Source of the DNA: DASZTU01 sp035547675
GTDB taxonomy: Bacteria > Pseudomonadota > Alphaproteobacteria > Rhizobiales > Devosiaceae
Reading direction: 5' to 3'
Assembly (NCBI GenBank): GCA_035547675.1
Contig: DASZUI010000169.1
Span: 1-13,498, forward strand
DNA length: 13,498 bases
This document shows positions 1 to 5,883 of this stretch, in pieces (positions within the stretch are counted from its first letter, which is position 1; the number at the start of each line of letters is the position of its first letter). The position numbers were made by a program, and so were the translations under genes. A model generated the notes under the pieces. That model saw nothing but the letters and a program-made list of their open reading frames with translations, ran no database searches and was not told the DNA's origin.

Positions 1-185
1 CAAAGTGGGCTTTGGAACAAGGATTGGCATGTCGGTTTTCCGTGCCCTGCCTTGCGCCAGGCGGGCTTGGTCTCCGGCCGGAGCTTGGCCCAAGCGACTG
101 TGCGGGCTTGGGAAAACGGCGCCGGTGTCCCTGGCTCTCCCGCGGGCTTTCGAACCCAAGAGTGGTACGGGCTTGGCGGCGCAGG

Positions 186-209
186 GCCCCTCGCCGGCCG
201 GCGAGGGGC
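186..209. repeat. 24-bp perfect palindrome
   Basis: This is a perfect self-complementary sequence with half-site GCCCCTCGCCGG. It could form a very stable GC hairpin in RNA from either strand. There is no T-run on either side, so a classical intrinsic terminator is unlikely. Its function is unknown. Confidence 0.6.
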
Positions 210-261
210 TCCTATCCAAGTTACAAGAGTTGGCAGGCGCCCGCACTCTCGTCGACTGGGC

Positions 262-283
262 CATTCCCGCGAAGGCGGGAATC
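262..283. repeat. REP-like palindrome after GNAT gene
   Basis: This is an imperfect palindrome with arms ATTCCCGC and GCGGGAAT around a GAAG centre. It belongs to the widespread 'ATTCCxGCnTTCGCxGGAAT' group of proteobacterial repeats. It starts 8 bases past the stop of the minus-strand acetyltransferase gene, where such elements commonly act as mRNA 3' stabilisers or weak terminators. A related but distinct version with CCGGC arms occurs as an inverted pair at 12721-12809. Confidence 0.6.
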
Positions 284-291
284 TCCGTTGC

Positions 292-762
292 CTAGAGCCG
301 CTTTTGCATCGGATAGCCGATCACCGCGCCCGATCGGTCGGGGGTGCCGGCATCGACCCAGCCGGCGGCCCGGTAGAAGCGGTGGGCCGTCGTCGTGCTT
401 TCGAGCCTGGCGATGTCGATGCCTCGCTCACACAGTTCGGCTTCCATGGCCGCCAGCAGCGCCTTGCTGACGCCCGCGAAGCGATGGTCGGGGGATACGT
501 AGTTGAGCCGTATGCGCCCGGCACGATCGATTGCGCCGACCCCGGCGATGAAGTCTGCCCGTTCGGCGACAAAGATCGTCATTTCCGGATTGGCGAGCAT
601 GCCCGCCACGCCGGCCGGCGTTTTGTTGGCCGTCCAGCCGGCAATCGTCGCAGCGTCCCGGTGATGGTCGTCACCGCAAAGCTCGGTAATCGATCGGATG
701 AGGATGATGCTCATCGTTTCGGCGTCGGCGAGGGTCGCCCGCCGCACCGAAATGTCGGTCAC
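292..762 (-). CDS. GNAT family N-acetyltransferase
   Basis: This 156-residue protein is a single GNAT domain that should move an acetyl group from acetyl-CoA to an unknown amine. Central strands around residues 62-90 lead into the acetyl-CoA loop HRFAGVSK (93-100, a form of the Q/RxxGxG/A motif) and the following helix. The C-terminal AHRFYRAAGW (126-135) is the usual motif B with its tyrosine. The start is a GTG at 760-762 lying inside the stop of the upstream DUF2794 gene (GTGA overlap), so the two are very likely translated together. A REP-like palindrome follows the stop. Family membership is firm; the substrate cannot be read from the sequence. Confidence 0.85.
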   Translation of the reverse strand: MTDISVRRATLADAETMSIILIRSITELCGDDHHRDAATIAGWTANKTPAGVAGMLANPEMTIFVAERADFIAGVGAIDRAGRIRLNYVSPDHRFAGVSKALLAAMEAELCERGIDIARLESTTTAHRFYRAAGWVDAGTPDRSGAVIGYPMQKRL

Positions 763-1145
763 CCCACCACCCTGAGCTTCGGCTCGAGCACGCGCAGCAC
801 GTTTTCGAGGTCCTGGCCGCGCTTCAGGACGCGGCCGTCCTGGGCGGTGACGAGATATTGGCCCTGCTTGAGGCGCGGGTTCTTCTCGATGACGAAGAGC
901 GGGCGTTCCGAATGATGCCGGTAAACGGAGAACAGCGCCCGGTCCTTGAGGAAATCGAGGGCGTAATCGCGCCAGTTTCCCTGCGCCACCTGCCGGCCAT
1001 AGACGGACAGGATCGATTGCAGCTCGCCATAGGTGAAGCGGATCGCGGGAGGCGATCGCGGGACCGGAGGGGCGGCAGGCGCTTCGTTGACCGCCACCAT
1101 TTGCAGGCGTGGCGGCCGCTTCTGCTGGGCTTCCGGCTCGGCCAA
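759..1145 (-). CDS. DUF2794 domain-containing protein
   Basis: This 128-residue protein is a DUF2794 member, a family found mainly in alphaproteobacteria and without a known function. The conserved core covers residues about 36-125: FTYGELQSILSVYGRQVAQG, then NWRDYALDFLKDRALFSVYR, IEKNP, and near the end GRVLKRGQDLENVLRVLEPKLR. The first 35 residues are Pro/Ala-rich and probably disordered. The start chosen is TTG at 1143-1145, preceded by GGGAG eight bases upstream. The next in-frame ATG (residue 16) would shorten only the disordered tail. It is the first gene of a two-gene unit, and its TGA overlaps the GTG of the acetyltransferase. No signal peptide or membrane segment is visible. Confidence 0.85.
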   Translation of the reverse strand: MAEPEAQQKRPPRLQMVAVNEAPAAPPVPRSPPAIRFTYGELQSILSVYGRQVAQGNWRDYALDFLKDRALFSVYRHHSERPLFVIEKNPRLKQGQYLVTAQDGRVLKRGQDLENVLRVLEPKLRVVG

Positions 1146-1354
1146 GGATCAGCTCCCACTCCGCTTCGGGTCGAATGTCATCGCGCCGTCATGATTGCGG
1201 CGAAAGCCGCCGCTGGCAAGAGGCTAAACCAAGCAGGCGCATCCCGGGTTGCGCCAGGCCGGCCGCGCAGGGCGGGAAAGCGGGCCGGAAACTTCCCAAT
1301 TTGACCACATTGTCTCCCTTCTGCCGCCCCATTGGGCCGGCATAAATTAACCAT

Positions 1355-1476
1355 TGCCTCCAGTGGCTGGTGTCCAGGCCGATCGAGCCCCCAAACCTGA
1401 AGCCTGGACACCAGCCGCCCCAAGACCCAGTCAACACTTCACTCCCGCCCTCATCCGAGAGCGGGAGTTTTGTTTT
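1355..1476 (+). ncRNA. candidate small RNA with intrinsic terminator
   Basis: The gap between the DUF2794 start and the DUF1223 stop (1146-1499) contains no convincing coding sequence but has RNA-like structure on the plus strand. A perfect 15-bp stem (1365-1379 with 1402-1416, arm GGCTGGTGTCCAGGC) encloses a 22-base loop. A 24-base single-stranded linker follows, then a strong terminator hairpin with a U-tract. Both flanking genes are on minus and the terminator works only for plus transcripts, so an independent transcript ending at 1476 is the simplest reading. The 5' end near 1355 is a guess. AT-rich CATAAATTAA at 1341-1350 could be part of a promoter, but I see no good -35. I cannot assign it to a known sRNA family. 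Confidence 0.4.
1441..1476 (+). terminator. Rho-independent terminator (plus)
   Basis: The stem ACTCCCGC (1441-1448) pairs with GCGGGAGT (1461-1468) around a 12-base loop and is followed directly by TTTTGTTTT (1468-1476). On the minus strand the stem is not followed by a T-run, so it does not serve the DUF1223 gene, which ends 24 bases away and reads the other way. No plus-strand protein gene lies upstream. Confidence 0.7.
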
Positions 1477-1499
1477 GGGCGGCGGCCGGCCGGGGATTG

Positions 1500-2237
1500 T
1501 TAGCGGACGAAAGAGGCGGCGCCCATGATCGGGCCGGGCAGGCCGGCATGCTCGCGCTGCACCAGAATGACGGCGCCGTTCGAGGGCCCGGTCAGCACCT
1601 CGTCGAGGGGCAGGCGCAGATGCGCGCCATTGGCCGGGTCCCACATGCCGAGGATGTGGCGGCCGGTGACCACCTGCGAATAGCTCAGCTTCTTGCCGGC
1701 ATTCTCGCCCCGCGCCACGGTGACATCGGCGTTGTCGATGAAGGTCACCAGCCAGACGCCCGATTCCTGCTCGCCGGGTTTACCGGGGATCGAGACGTCG
1801 AGCATGTCGGCGTCGGCCTTGAGCGTCACGGGGATGGGGAGGCTCGCCGAGGCCACGGCGTTCTCCACCTCGGGCTTGTGCGAGCCCACGAAATCATGGG
1901 CGCCGTTCACCACCAGCTCCGGCGTATAGATGGTGTTCGACTGCCAGGCGGCGGCATAGGCGCGCTGGCGGTCGGTATTGGCCTTGGCGCCGAAGGTGTC
2001 GGCCCAGCCGATATAGTCCCAATAATCGACGTGGTAGGCGAGCGTGATCAGATCGGGCTGCTGGTCGAAGCTCTTGAGCAGCGCGTCGGCCGGCGGGCAG
2101 GAATTACAGCCCTGGCTGGTGAACAGCTCCAAGACGGCGCGCGGATTGGTCTTGATCTCGCCGGCGGCGGCCGGCATCGCCATGACGGCAAGCGCCAGCC
2201 CGGCAAACAGCTTCAGATGTAAAGCCCCGAAAACCAT
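1500..2237 (-). CDS. DUF1223 secreted thioredoxin-like protein
   Basis: This 245-residue protein is exported by a signal peptide: hydrophobic LFAGLALAVMAMP (10-22), with likely cleavage after AAA near residue 25. The mature part opens with VLELFTSQGCNSCPPAD (35-51), a thioredoxin-like fold with a CxxC pair (C44, C47). It continues with the DUF1223 signature of Hxx-YWDYIGW-D-F (about residues 69-80) and AYAAAW. The family is common in alphaproteobacteria and is presumed to act in periplasmic redox chemistry, but the substrate is unknown. The length is normal. The ATG at 2235-2237 has no clear Shine-Dalgarno, and a TATGAA box sits only eight bases before it, so the message might be leaderless. 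It stands alone on minus between the candidate sRNA and a long palindrome. Confidence 0.85.
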   Translation of the reverse strand: MVFGALHLKLFAGLALAVMAMPAAAGEIKTNPRAVLELFTSQGCNSCPPADALLKSFDQQPDLITLAYHVDYWDYIGWADTFGAKANTDRQRAYAAAWQSNTIYTPELVVNGAHDFVGSHKPEVENAVASASLPIPVTLKADADMLDVSIPGKPGEQESGVWLVTFIDNADVTVARGENAGKKLSYSQVVTGRHILGMWDPANGAHLRLPLDEVLTGPSNGAVILVQREHAGLPGPIMGAASFVR

Positions 2238-2378
2238 GGGCGAAATTCATACCGGCACGCCCCTACAACTGCCAGTCACTTCGATGCGACTTCACCGCGG
2301 CCCGTGCTGCGGGCGAAATCGGCCCGGTGGGGCCCGCCTGGGCTGACTTTTCAACGTGGCCAGGTAGGGTGCGCGTGG

Positions 2379-2484
2379 CCCATGGTTCGAGGCTCGGCTT
2401 TGCCTCGCACCTCACCATGAGGTCAGTGCTTGCTTACCGCGACCTCATGGTGAGGTGCGACCGAAGGGAGCCTCGAACCATGGG
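2379..2484. repeat. long interrupted palindrome, copy 1
   Basis: The left arm (2379-2424, beginning CCCATGGTTCGAGGCTC and ending CACCTCACCATGAGGTC) pairs with the right arm (2441-2484) across a 16-base loop. The outer and inner blocks are perfectly complementary, with a mismatched bulge near 2396-2405/2460-2469. The same building blocks recur at 12465-12570 and, in part, at 12344-12454, 12811-12846 and 5804-5826, so this is a dispersed repeat family. It begins 20 bases beyond the stop of the pagL-like gene and may terminate or protect that transcript. Confidence 0.8.
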
Positions 2485-2504
2485 CGGCAAGCGCAAGCCC
2501 CCGG

Positions 2505-3068
2505 CTAGAACTTCCAGCCGATCCTGATGCCCACATTGGAGAGGCCGCGATTGGGCGCGCAGAGATTGGCCGAGGAGGAGTGCTCGGCCGTAAACATGAC
2601 ATCGAGATTGGGCGTGATGTCGTAGCCGACGCTGAGCTGCTCGTGGAACAGCAGATTGCAGCCCAGGTCGCGGGCGGGCGGCACGGCGCCGCTGATGGCG
2701 CCATTGTTGAGCGCGCCGCCGAAGCCGGCCTCGACGAAAAGCGGGGTCGAGGCGATGGGCAGCTTCCAGCTCAGCCCGCCATAGACCTGCGATTCCAGGC
2801 CGCCGAAATTGAGCGTGGCGCCGAGATTGGGGCGGACAAGGCCGGGGAACCACTCGGCTGTCGGCAGCGGCGCGAACAGCACTTCGACATTGGCGTCGTC
2901 GAGCCGCGAGAAATCGAACGGGCCGCCATCGGGGGCCTGCTGGTCCACGCTATGGGCATAGATGCCGCCGCGAATTTCGGAGACGGGACCAGCCGCGCCG
3001 GCTCCTTGTGCGAAGGCCGCGCCGGTGAGTGCCAGGCCGATAGCGGCGGCGATGACGACAGGCTTCAT
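2505..3068 (-). CDS. PagL-like acyloxyacyl hydrolase (lipid A deacylase family)
   Basis: This 187-residue protein is predicted to be an outer membrane beta-barrel that removes the 3-O acyl chain from lipid A. A signal peptide (MKPVVIAAAIGLALTGAAFA, cleavage near residue 20) is followed by alternating strands and a C-terminal RIGWKF that ends in an aromatic residue, as usual for barrel insertion. The PagL active-site segment is EHSSSANLCAPNRGLS (162-177), with the catalytic His163 and Ser165. The position that is Glu in Pseudomonas PagL (14 after the His) is Ser177 here, so activity is uncertain. The start at 3068 is chosen over an upstream frame extension because GGGGAA lies six bases before it and the signal peptide begins there. 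The gene is divergent from the flavin monooxygenase gene. Confidence 0.8.
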   Translation of the reverse strand: MKPVVIAAAIGLALTGAAFAQGAGAAGPVSEIRGGIYAHSVDQQAPDGGPFDFSRLDDANVEVLFAPLPTAEWFPGLVRPNLGATLNFGGLESQVYGGLSWKLPIASTPLFVEAGFGGALNNGAISGAVPPARDLGCNLLFHEQLSVGYDITPNLDVMFTAEHSSSANLCAPNRGLSNVGIRIGWKF

Positions 3069-3184
3069 GTTTGTTCCCCAGGCGGAGCGAACGGGAGCAT
3101 GTTCGGCAGCGCCGGTCAATGACCAGAATTCCGGTGCCGTCGTCCTTGATCACGATGTCGCGCGCCGATCGGGCGGGCGAGCGG

Positions 3185-3214
3185 TTGTCATCCATCGTAA
3201 ACTGCCGATATAAG
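3185..3214 (+). promoter_or_regulatory. putative sigma-70 promoter of the LLM gene
   Basis: TTGTCA (3185-3190) and TATAAG (3209-3214) are separated by 18 bases. Transcription would start near 3221, giving a very short leader that still includes the ribosome binding site AAGAGG (3224-3229) ahead of the ATG at 3237. No other promoter-like pair is evident in the 168-base gap to the divergent pagL-like gene. Confidence 0.5.
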
Positions 3215-3236
3215 CGGAGACCCAAGAGGTATTCCG

Positions 3237-4295
3237 ATGTCCGCTCCCTTCCGCCTCTCCATTCTCGACCTTGCCCCGGTATCGCAGGGCACCGCCACCA
3301 GCGACGCCCTGACCGAAACGGTCAAGCTGGCAAGGCTGGGCGACGAGCTTGGTTTCACCCGGCTCTGGTATGCCGAGCATCACGGCATGCCCTCGATCGC
3401 CTCCTCCTCGCCCGACATATTGATCGCCAATGCGGCGGCGCATACGGAGCGCATCCGGGTCGGCTCGGGCGGGGTCATGCTGCCCAATCACGTTCCGCTG
3501 CGCGTGGCGGAGGATTTCCACACGCTCAATGCGCTCCATCCGGGGCGGATCGATCTCGGCATCGGCCGGGCGGGGGGCAGCGACGGGAAGACGCTTCGCG
3601 CGCTGCGCTCCTTCGGCGGCGAGCACTTCGCCGAGGAAATGGCGGAGCTGCTGGCCTTCGAGCGGCGGCAGTTCCCGGAGGGCCATCCGTTCGAGACGGT
3701 GCGCGTCGTGCCCGAGCAGGTGAGCCTGCCGCCGGTCTGGATATTGGGCTCGAGCGGGGCGAGCGCGCAATTCGCCGGCGAACTCGGCATGGGCTATTCG
3801 TTCGCGGCGCATTTTTCCGCGACCTCGCCGCGGCCGGCCTATGAGGCCTATCGACGCTCGTTCAAGCCGTCCGACTGGTTCGATGCGCCACAGGTCATGA
3901 TCTGCGTCTCGGCGGTGTGCGCGCCGACCGACGAGGAGGCGACATATCTGGCGGGGCCGCAGACGCTCTCCTGGGTGCTGTTCCACTCCGGCCAGGCGCG
4001 GCGGCTGACCACGCCGGAGGAAGCGGCAGCCTATAATTATGATGAGCGCGAGCGGGCGATCATTGCCGAGCAGAGCAAGCTCTGGATCGTGGGCGGGCCG
4101 GAGACGGTGAAAGAGGCGATTCTCGCCAAGGTCGAGGAGGCCGGTGGGGTCGACGAGGTGATGATCGCGACCACCATGCACGGCTATGAGGACCGCCGGC
4201 GCTCCTATCGGCTGGTGGCGGAGGCGTTCGGGCTGGCGCCGGTGGGGGGCGGCGCGGTCGAGCCCCTGATCACGAATTCCAGCGGCAGCAGCTGA
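3237..4295 (+). CDS. LLM class flavin-dependent oxidoreductase (MsnO8-type)
   Basis: This 352-residue protein is a bacterial luciferase-like monooxygenase that should use reduced FMN and oxygen on an unknown small substrate in the cytoplasm. Family marks are LSILDLAPV (7-15), ELGFTRLWYAEHHGMP (37-52), IRVGSGGVMLPNH-PLRVAEDF (73-94), LNALHPGRIDLGIGRAGG (98-114) and the PPVWILGSSG block. The pattern matches the MsnO8-like subgroup. The start is supported by AAGAGG seven bases upstream. The last 91 bases overlap the 3' end of the convergent LacI-type gene. The family domain ends near RRRSYRLVAEAFGL, so the overlapping tail of about 22 residues is probably not essential. It is unclear whether it is functionally linked to its neighbours. 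Confidence 0.85.
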   Translation: MSAPFRLSILDLAPVSQGTATSDALTETVKLARLGDELGFTRLWYAEHHGMPSIASSSPDILIANAAAHTERIRVGSGGVMLPNHVPLRVAEDFHTLNALHPGRIDLGIGRAGGSDGKTLRALRSFGGEHFAEEMAELLAFERRQFPEGHPFETVRVVPEQVSLPPVWILGSSGASAQFAGELGMGYSFAAHFSATSPRPAYEAYRRSFKPSDWFDAPQVMICVSAVCAPTDEEATYLAGPQTLSWVLFHSGQARRLTTPEEAAAYNYDERERAIIAEQSKLWIVGGPETVKEAILAKVEEAGGVDEVMIATTMHGYEDRRRSYRLVAEAFGLAPVGGGAVEPLITNSSGSS

Positions 4296-5311
4296 CGCCG
4301 GGCGCCGTCGGGGGGCGCCAATATGGCGGCGACCGCGGCGCGGCCGATTTCCCGCATCGGCTGGACGACGGTGGTGAGCGGCGGGTTCGCGGCGGCGCCT
4401 TCCGGGGTGCCGTCGAAGCCGACGATCGAGACGTCCTGGGGAATGCGCAGCCCGCGCTCCTGCAGGGCGCGCATGGCGATCACGGCCATCCGGTCGGACT
4501 GTGCCAGCAGCGCGGTCGGCGGTTCGGCGGCGGCAAAGAGCGCATCGACCGCGGTGCGGACGGTCGCTTCGTCGTTCAGCGTTTCGAAGATCGGCACGGC
4601 GTCGACGTCGATGCCGAAGCGGGCAAGCCCCTCGAAATAGCCGATCACACGTTCCCGCGTGCTGGAGTAGAGGGCCTCTGCGATGTCCTCGCGCGTGACG
4701 CGGCCGTGATGGCGCCCGTCGTCCAGCTCCATCGAGAGCACGGCGAAGCGCCGGTGGCCGAGCCCGGCCAGATGTTCCGCCGCGAGGCGCGCACCGGCGG
4801 CGTCGTCGATGCCGATCGCCGAAACCGTGCGGTCGTCGCCGCCCAGCGCCAGGGCAACGAAGGGGAGCTGCCGTTCGCGGGTGAGCCGCACGAGCTCGTC
4901 GCCGCCTTCGATGCAGAACAGGATGAAGCCGTCGACGACCGCCGTCTGGATGTTCCAGGCCAGGGTTTCGGCATTGGCCGCCGAAACCAGCGACAGGCCG
5001 GCGCCGGCGGCATCGGCGGCCTCGGAAATGCCGGCCATCACCTCCTGCGCGTAAGGGTCGGTGAAGAAATAGGAGACCGGCTCCATGGTGGCGATGCCGA
5101 TGGCATTCACCTTGCCGGCACGCAGCAGGCGGCCACGCGGATCGGGGCCGCGATAGCCGAGTCCGGCGGCAATGTCGAGCACGCGCTTGCGCACTTCCTC
5201 GCGCACGAGTTCCGGCCGGTTGAAGACGTTGGATACGGTGCCCTGCGAGACGCCGGCGGCCCGCGCCACATCGCTCAGCTTGGCAATCCGCTCCGTGTTC
5301 GCCCTGGCCAT
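4205..5311 (-). CDS. LacI family transcriptional regulator
   Basis: This 368-residue repressor has an N-terminal helix-turn-helix (KLSDVARAAGVSQGTVSNVFNRP, 11-33), a hinge around residues 55-66, and a periplasmic-binding-protein-like effector domain from GKVNAIGIATMEP onward. Landmarks are GFILFCIEGGDE, AEHLAGLGHRRFAVL, TALLAQSDRMAVIAMRALQERGLRIPQDVSIVGFDGTP and the terminal LPLEFVIRGSTAPP. The frame is open further upstream, but the ATG at 5309-5311 is chosen because GAGGAG precedes it and the helix-turn-helix starts there. The effector is probably a sugar, by family, but cannot be named. Three operator-like palindromes lie in the divergent promoter region, so it very likely controls itself and the DUF1127 gene. 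The ATTCTA at 5404-5409 reads TAGAAT on this strand, a fair -10 placed right before operator 1. Confidence 0.9.
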   Translation of the reverse strand: MARANTERIAKLSDVARAAGVSQGTVSNVFNRPELVREEVRKRVLDIAAGLGYRGPDPRGRLLRAGKVNAIGIATMEPVSYFFTDPYAQEVMAGISEAADAAGAGLSLVSAANAETLAWNIQTAVVDGFILFCIEGGDELVRLTRERQLPFVALALGGDDRTVSAIGIDDAAGARLAAEHLAGLGHRRFAVLSMELDDGRHHGRVTREDIAEALYSSTRERVIGYFEGLARFGIDVDAVPIFETLNDEATVRTAVDALFAAAEPPTALLAQSDRMAVIAMRALQERGLRIPQDVSIVGFDGTPEGAAANPPLTTVVQPMREIGRAAVAAILAPPDGARRQLLPLEFVIRGSTAPPPTGASPNASATSR

Positions 5312-5389
5312 GCCAGCTCCTCGTCCGGCCGGCGGGCCATTATTGCCCGTCGCTCCGGTATCACTCCGACAGGAGCTTTTAGCACGCGC

Positions 5390-5403
5390 TTGAACCGATT
5401 CAA
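5390..5403. promoter_or_regulatory. LacI-type operator 1
   Basis: TTGAACCGATTCAA is a 14-bp near-palindrome with the central CG and outer TTGAA/TTCAA half-sites usual for LacI-family operators. It is the exact reverse complement of operator 2, whose start lies 48 bp further on. It lies just downstream of a minus-strand -10 candidate (TAGAAT, 5409-5404), where the lacI-type transcript would start. Confidence 0.75.
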
Positions 5404-5410
5404 ATTCTAC

Positions 5411-5438
5411 TTGACTCGAGCCCGTGCCGGCGTAGGAT
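5411..5438 (+). promoter_or_regulatory. sigma-70 promoter of the DUF1127 gene
   Basis: TTGACT (5411-5416) and TAGGAT (5433-5438) are 16 bases apart. The predicted start point, near 5445, falls inside operator 2, and operator 1 lies just upstream of the -35. This is a standard arrangement for repression by a LacI-type protein. Confidence 0.6.
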
Positions 5439-5451
5439 TGAATCGGTTCAA
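5438..5451. promoter_or_regulatory. LacI-type operator 2
   Basis: TTGAATCGGTTCAA has the same half-sites and central CG as operators 1 and 3. It overlaps the -10 and start point of the DUF1127 promoter, so binding should block initiation there. Confidence 0.8.
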
Positions 5452-5471
5452 AGTACAGGCATAGCCGAAAC

Positions 5472-5485
5472 TTGAATCGATTCAG
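5472..5485. promoter_or_regulatory. LacI-type operator 3
   Basis: TTGAATCGATTCAG has a perfect inner palindrome (TGAATCGATTCA) and sits 34 bp after operator 2. It lies in the DUF1127 leader directly before the ribosome binding site GAGGAG (5485-5490). It could act as an auxiliary site for looping or as a roadblock to elongation. Confidence 0.75.
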
Positions 5486-5498
5486 AGGAGAATCGGTG

Positions 5499-5768
5499 AT
5501 GACCACTCATGTCTCGACGCAAACGGGTTGTGGCCAAGGGGCGGCCGCATCGAGAACCGCCTCCGGGGCGGGACTGTTCGAGAACTGGAGCCGCGCCTTG
5601 CATGCCGAGGTCACGCGATGGAGGTGGCGCCGCGATGCGCGGCGCCTGCTGACGCTGGACGCGCGCATGGTGCGCGACATGGGCTTCGAGCGCGAGGCGC
5701 TGCGCGCTGCACTGGAACAGGGCTGGACGGAAGCCGAAACGCGCCAGTCCTCCCGCTCGGATATCTAG
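5499..5768 (+). CDS. DUF1127 domain-containing small protein
   Basis: This 89-residue basic protein has a DUF1127 domain at about residues 36-70: EVTRWRWRRDARRLLTLDARMVRDMGFEREALRAAL. The arginine-rich helix followed by L-x-LD-R-x-xRDMG is diagnostic. The first 30 residues are low complexity and not conserved in the family. Several short alphaproteobacterial DUF1127 proteins have been linked to RNA binding and RNA turnover, but the role of this longer form is unknown. The ATG at 5499 is preceded by GAGGAG eight bases upstream; a TTG further up, inside operator 3, is rejected. Divergent from the LacI-type gene and flanked by its operators, it is the likely main target of that regulator. Confidence 0.85.
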   Translation: MTTHVSTQTGCGQGAAASRTASGAGLFENWSRALHAEVTRWRWRRDARRLLTLDARMVRDMGFEREALRAALEQGWTEAETRQSSRSDI

Positions 5769-5779
5769 AGCCGTCTTCA

Positions 5780-5801
5780 GGAAAAGTGGGTCCACTTTTC
5801 C
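5780..5801. repeat. 22-bp palindrome between convergent genes
   Basis: A 10-bp stem of GGAAAAGTGG against CCACTTTTCC surrounds a central GT. Similar GGAAAAGTGG palindromes are scattered through Hyphomicrobiales genomes. It lies 11 bases after the DUF1127 stop and between two convergent genes, so it could end transcription from either side, although neither flank has a true U-tract. Confidence 0.6.
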
Positions 5802-5803
5802 GG

Positions 5804-5826
5804 CCTCATGGTGAGCCCGTCGAACC
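5804..5826. repeat. dispersed repeat fragment
   Basis: This 23-base block begins CCTCATGGTGAG and ends CGTCGAACC. It matches the reverse complement of 12372-12394 at all but one position. It is a single arm of the larger palindromic family seen at 2379-2484 and 12344-12570, here without its partner arm. Confidence 0.65.
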
Positions 5827-5883
5827 ACGAAAACGCGACAGCGCTAGATCTGCCGGGCGGGAGGCGCCGTGCGGCGCGGCGGC

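Larger units (their letters stand above)
1..291. other. palindrome-rich non-coding region
   Basis: I see no credible gene here. The open frames on the plus strand are Arg/Pro/Gly-rich and resemble no family I know. The stretch holds a loose series of GGGCTT(T/G)G motifs near 7, 63, 104, 144 and 167, a 12-bp perfect palindrome CTCCGGCCGGAG at 72-83 followed directly by the hairpin GCTTGG/CCAAGC at 83-95, and the longer palindromes listed separately. It lies 3' of the minus-strand GNAT gene, so it is probably a downstream intergenic region or the decayed end of something to the left. Confidence 0.5.

Noticed and set aside
2950..3195. Minus-strand open frame beginning MDDNRSPARSARDIVIKDDG upstream of the pagL-like gene
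   Set aside because: The first 28 residues look protein-like, but there is no ribosome binding site, the frame runs antisense over the LLM promoter, and after entering the pagL-like gene it turns into Arg/His-rich out-of-frame sequence.
5312..5506. 65-residue extension of the LacI-type protein
   Set aside because: It would translate the operators and promoter region. LacI-family proteins start a few residues before the helix-turn-helix, matching the ATG at 5311.
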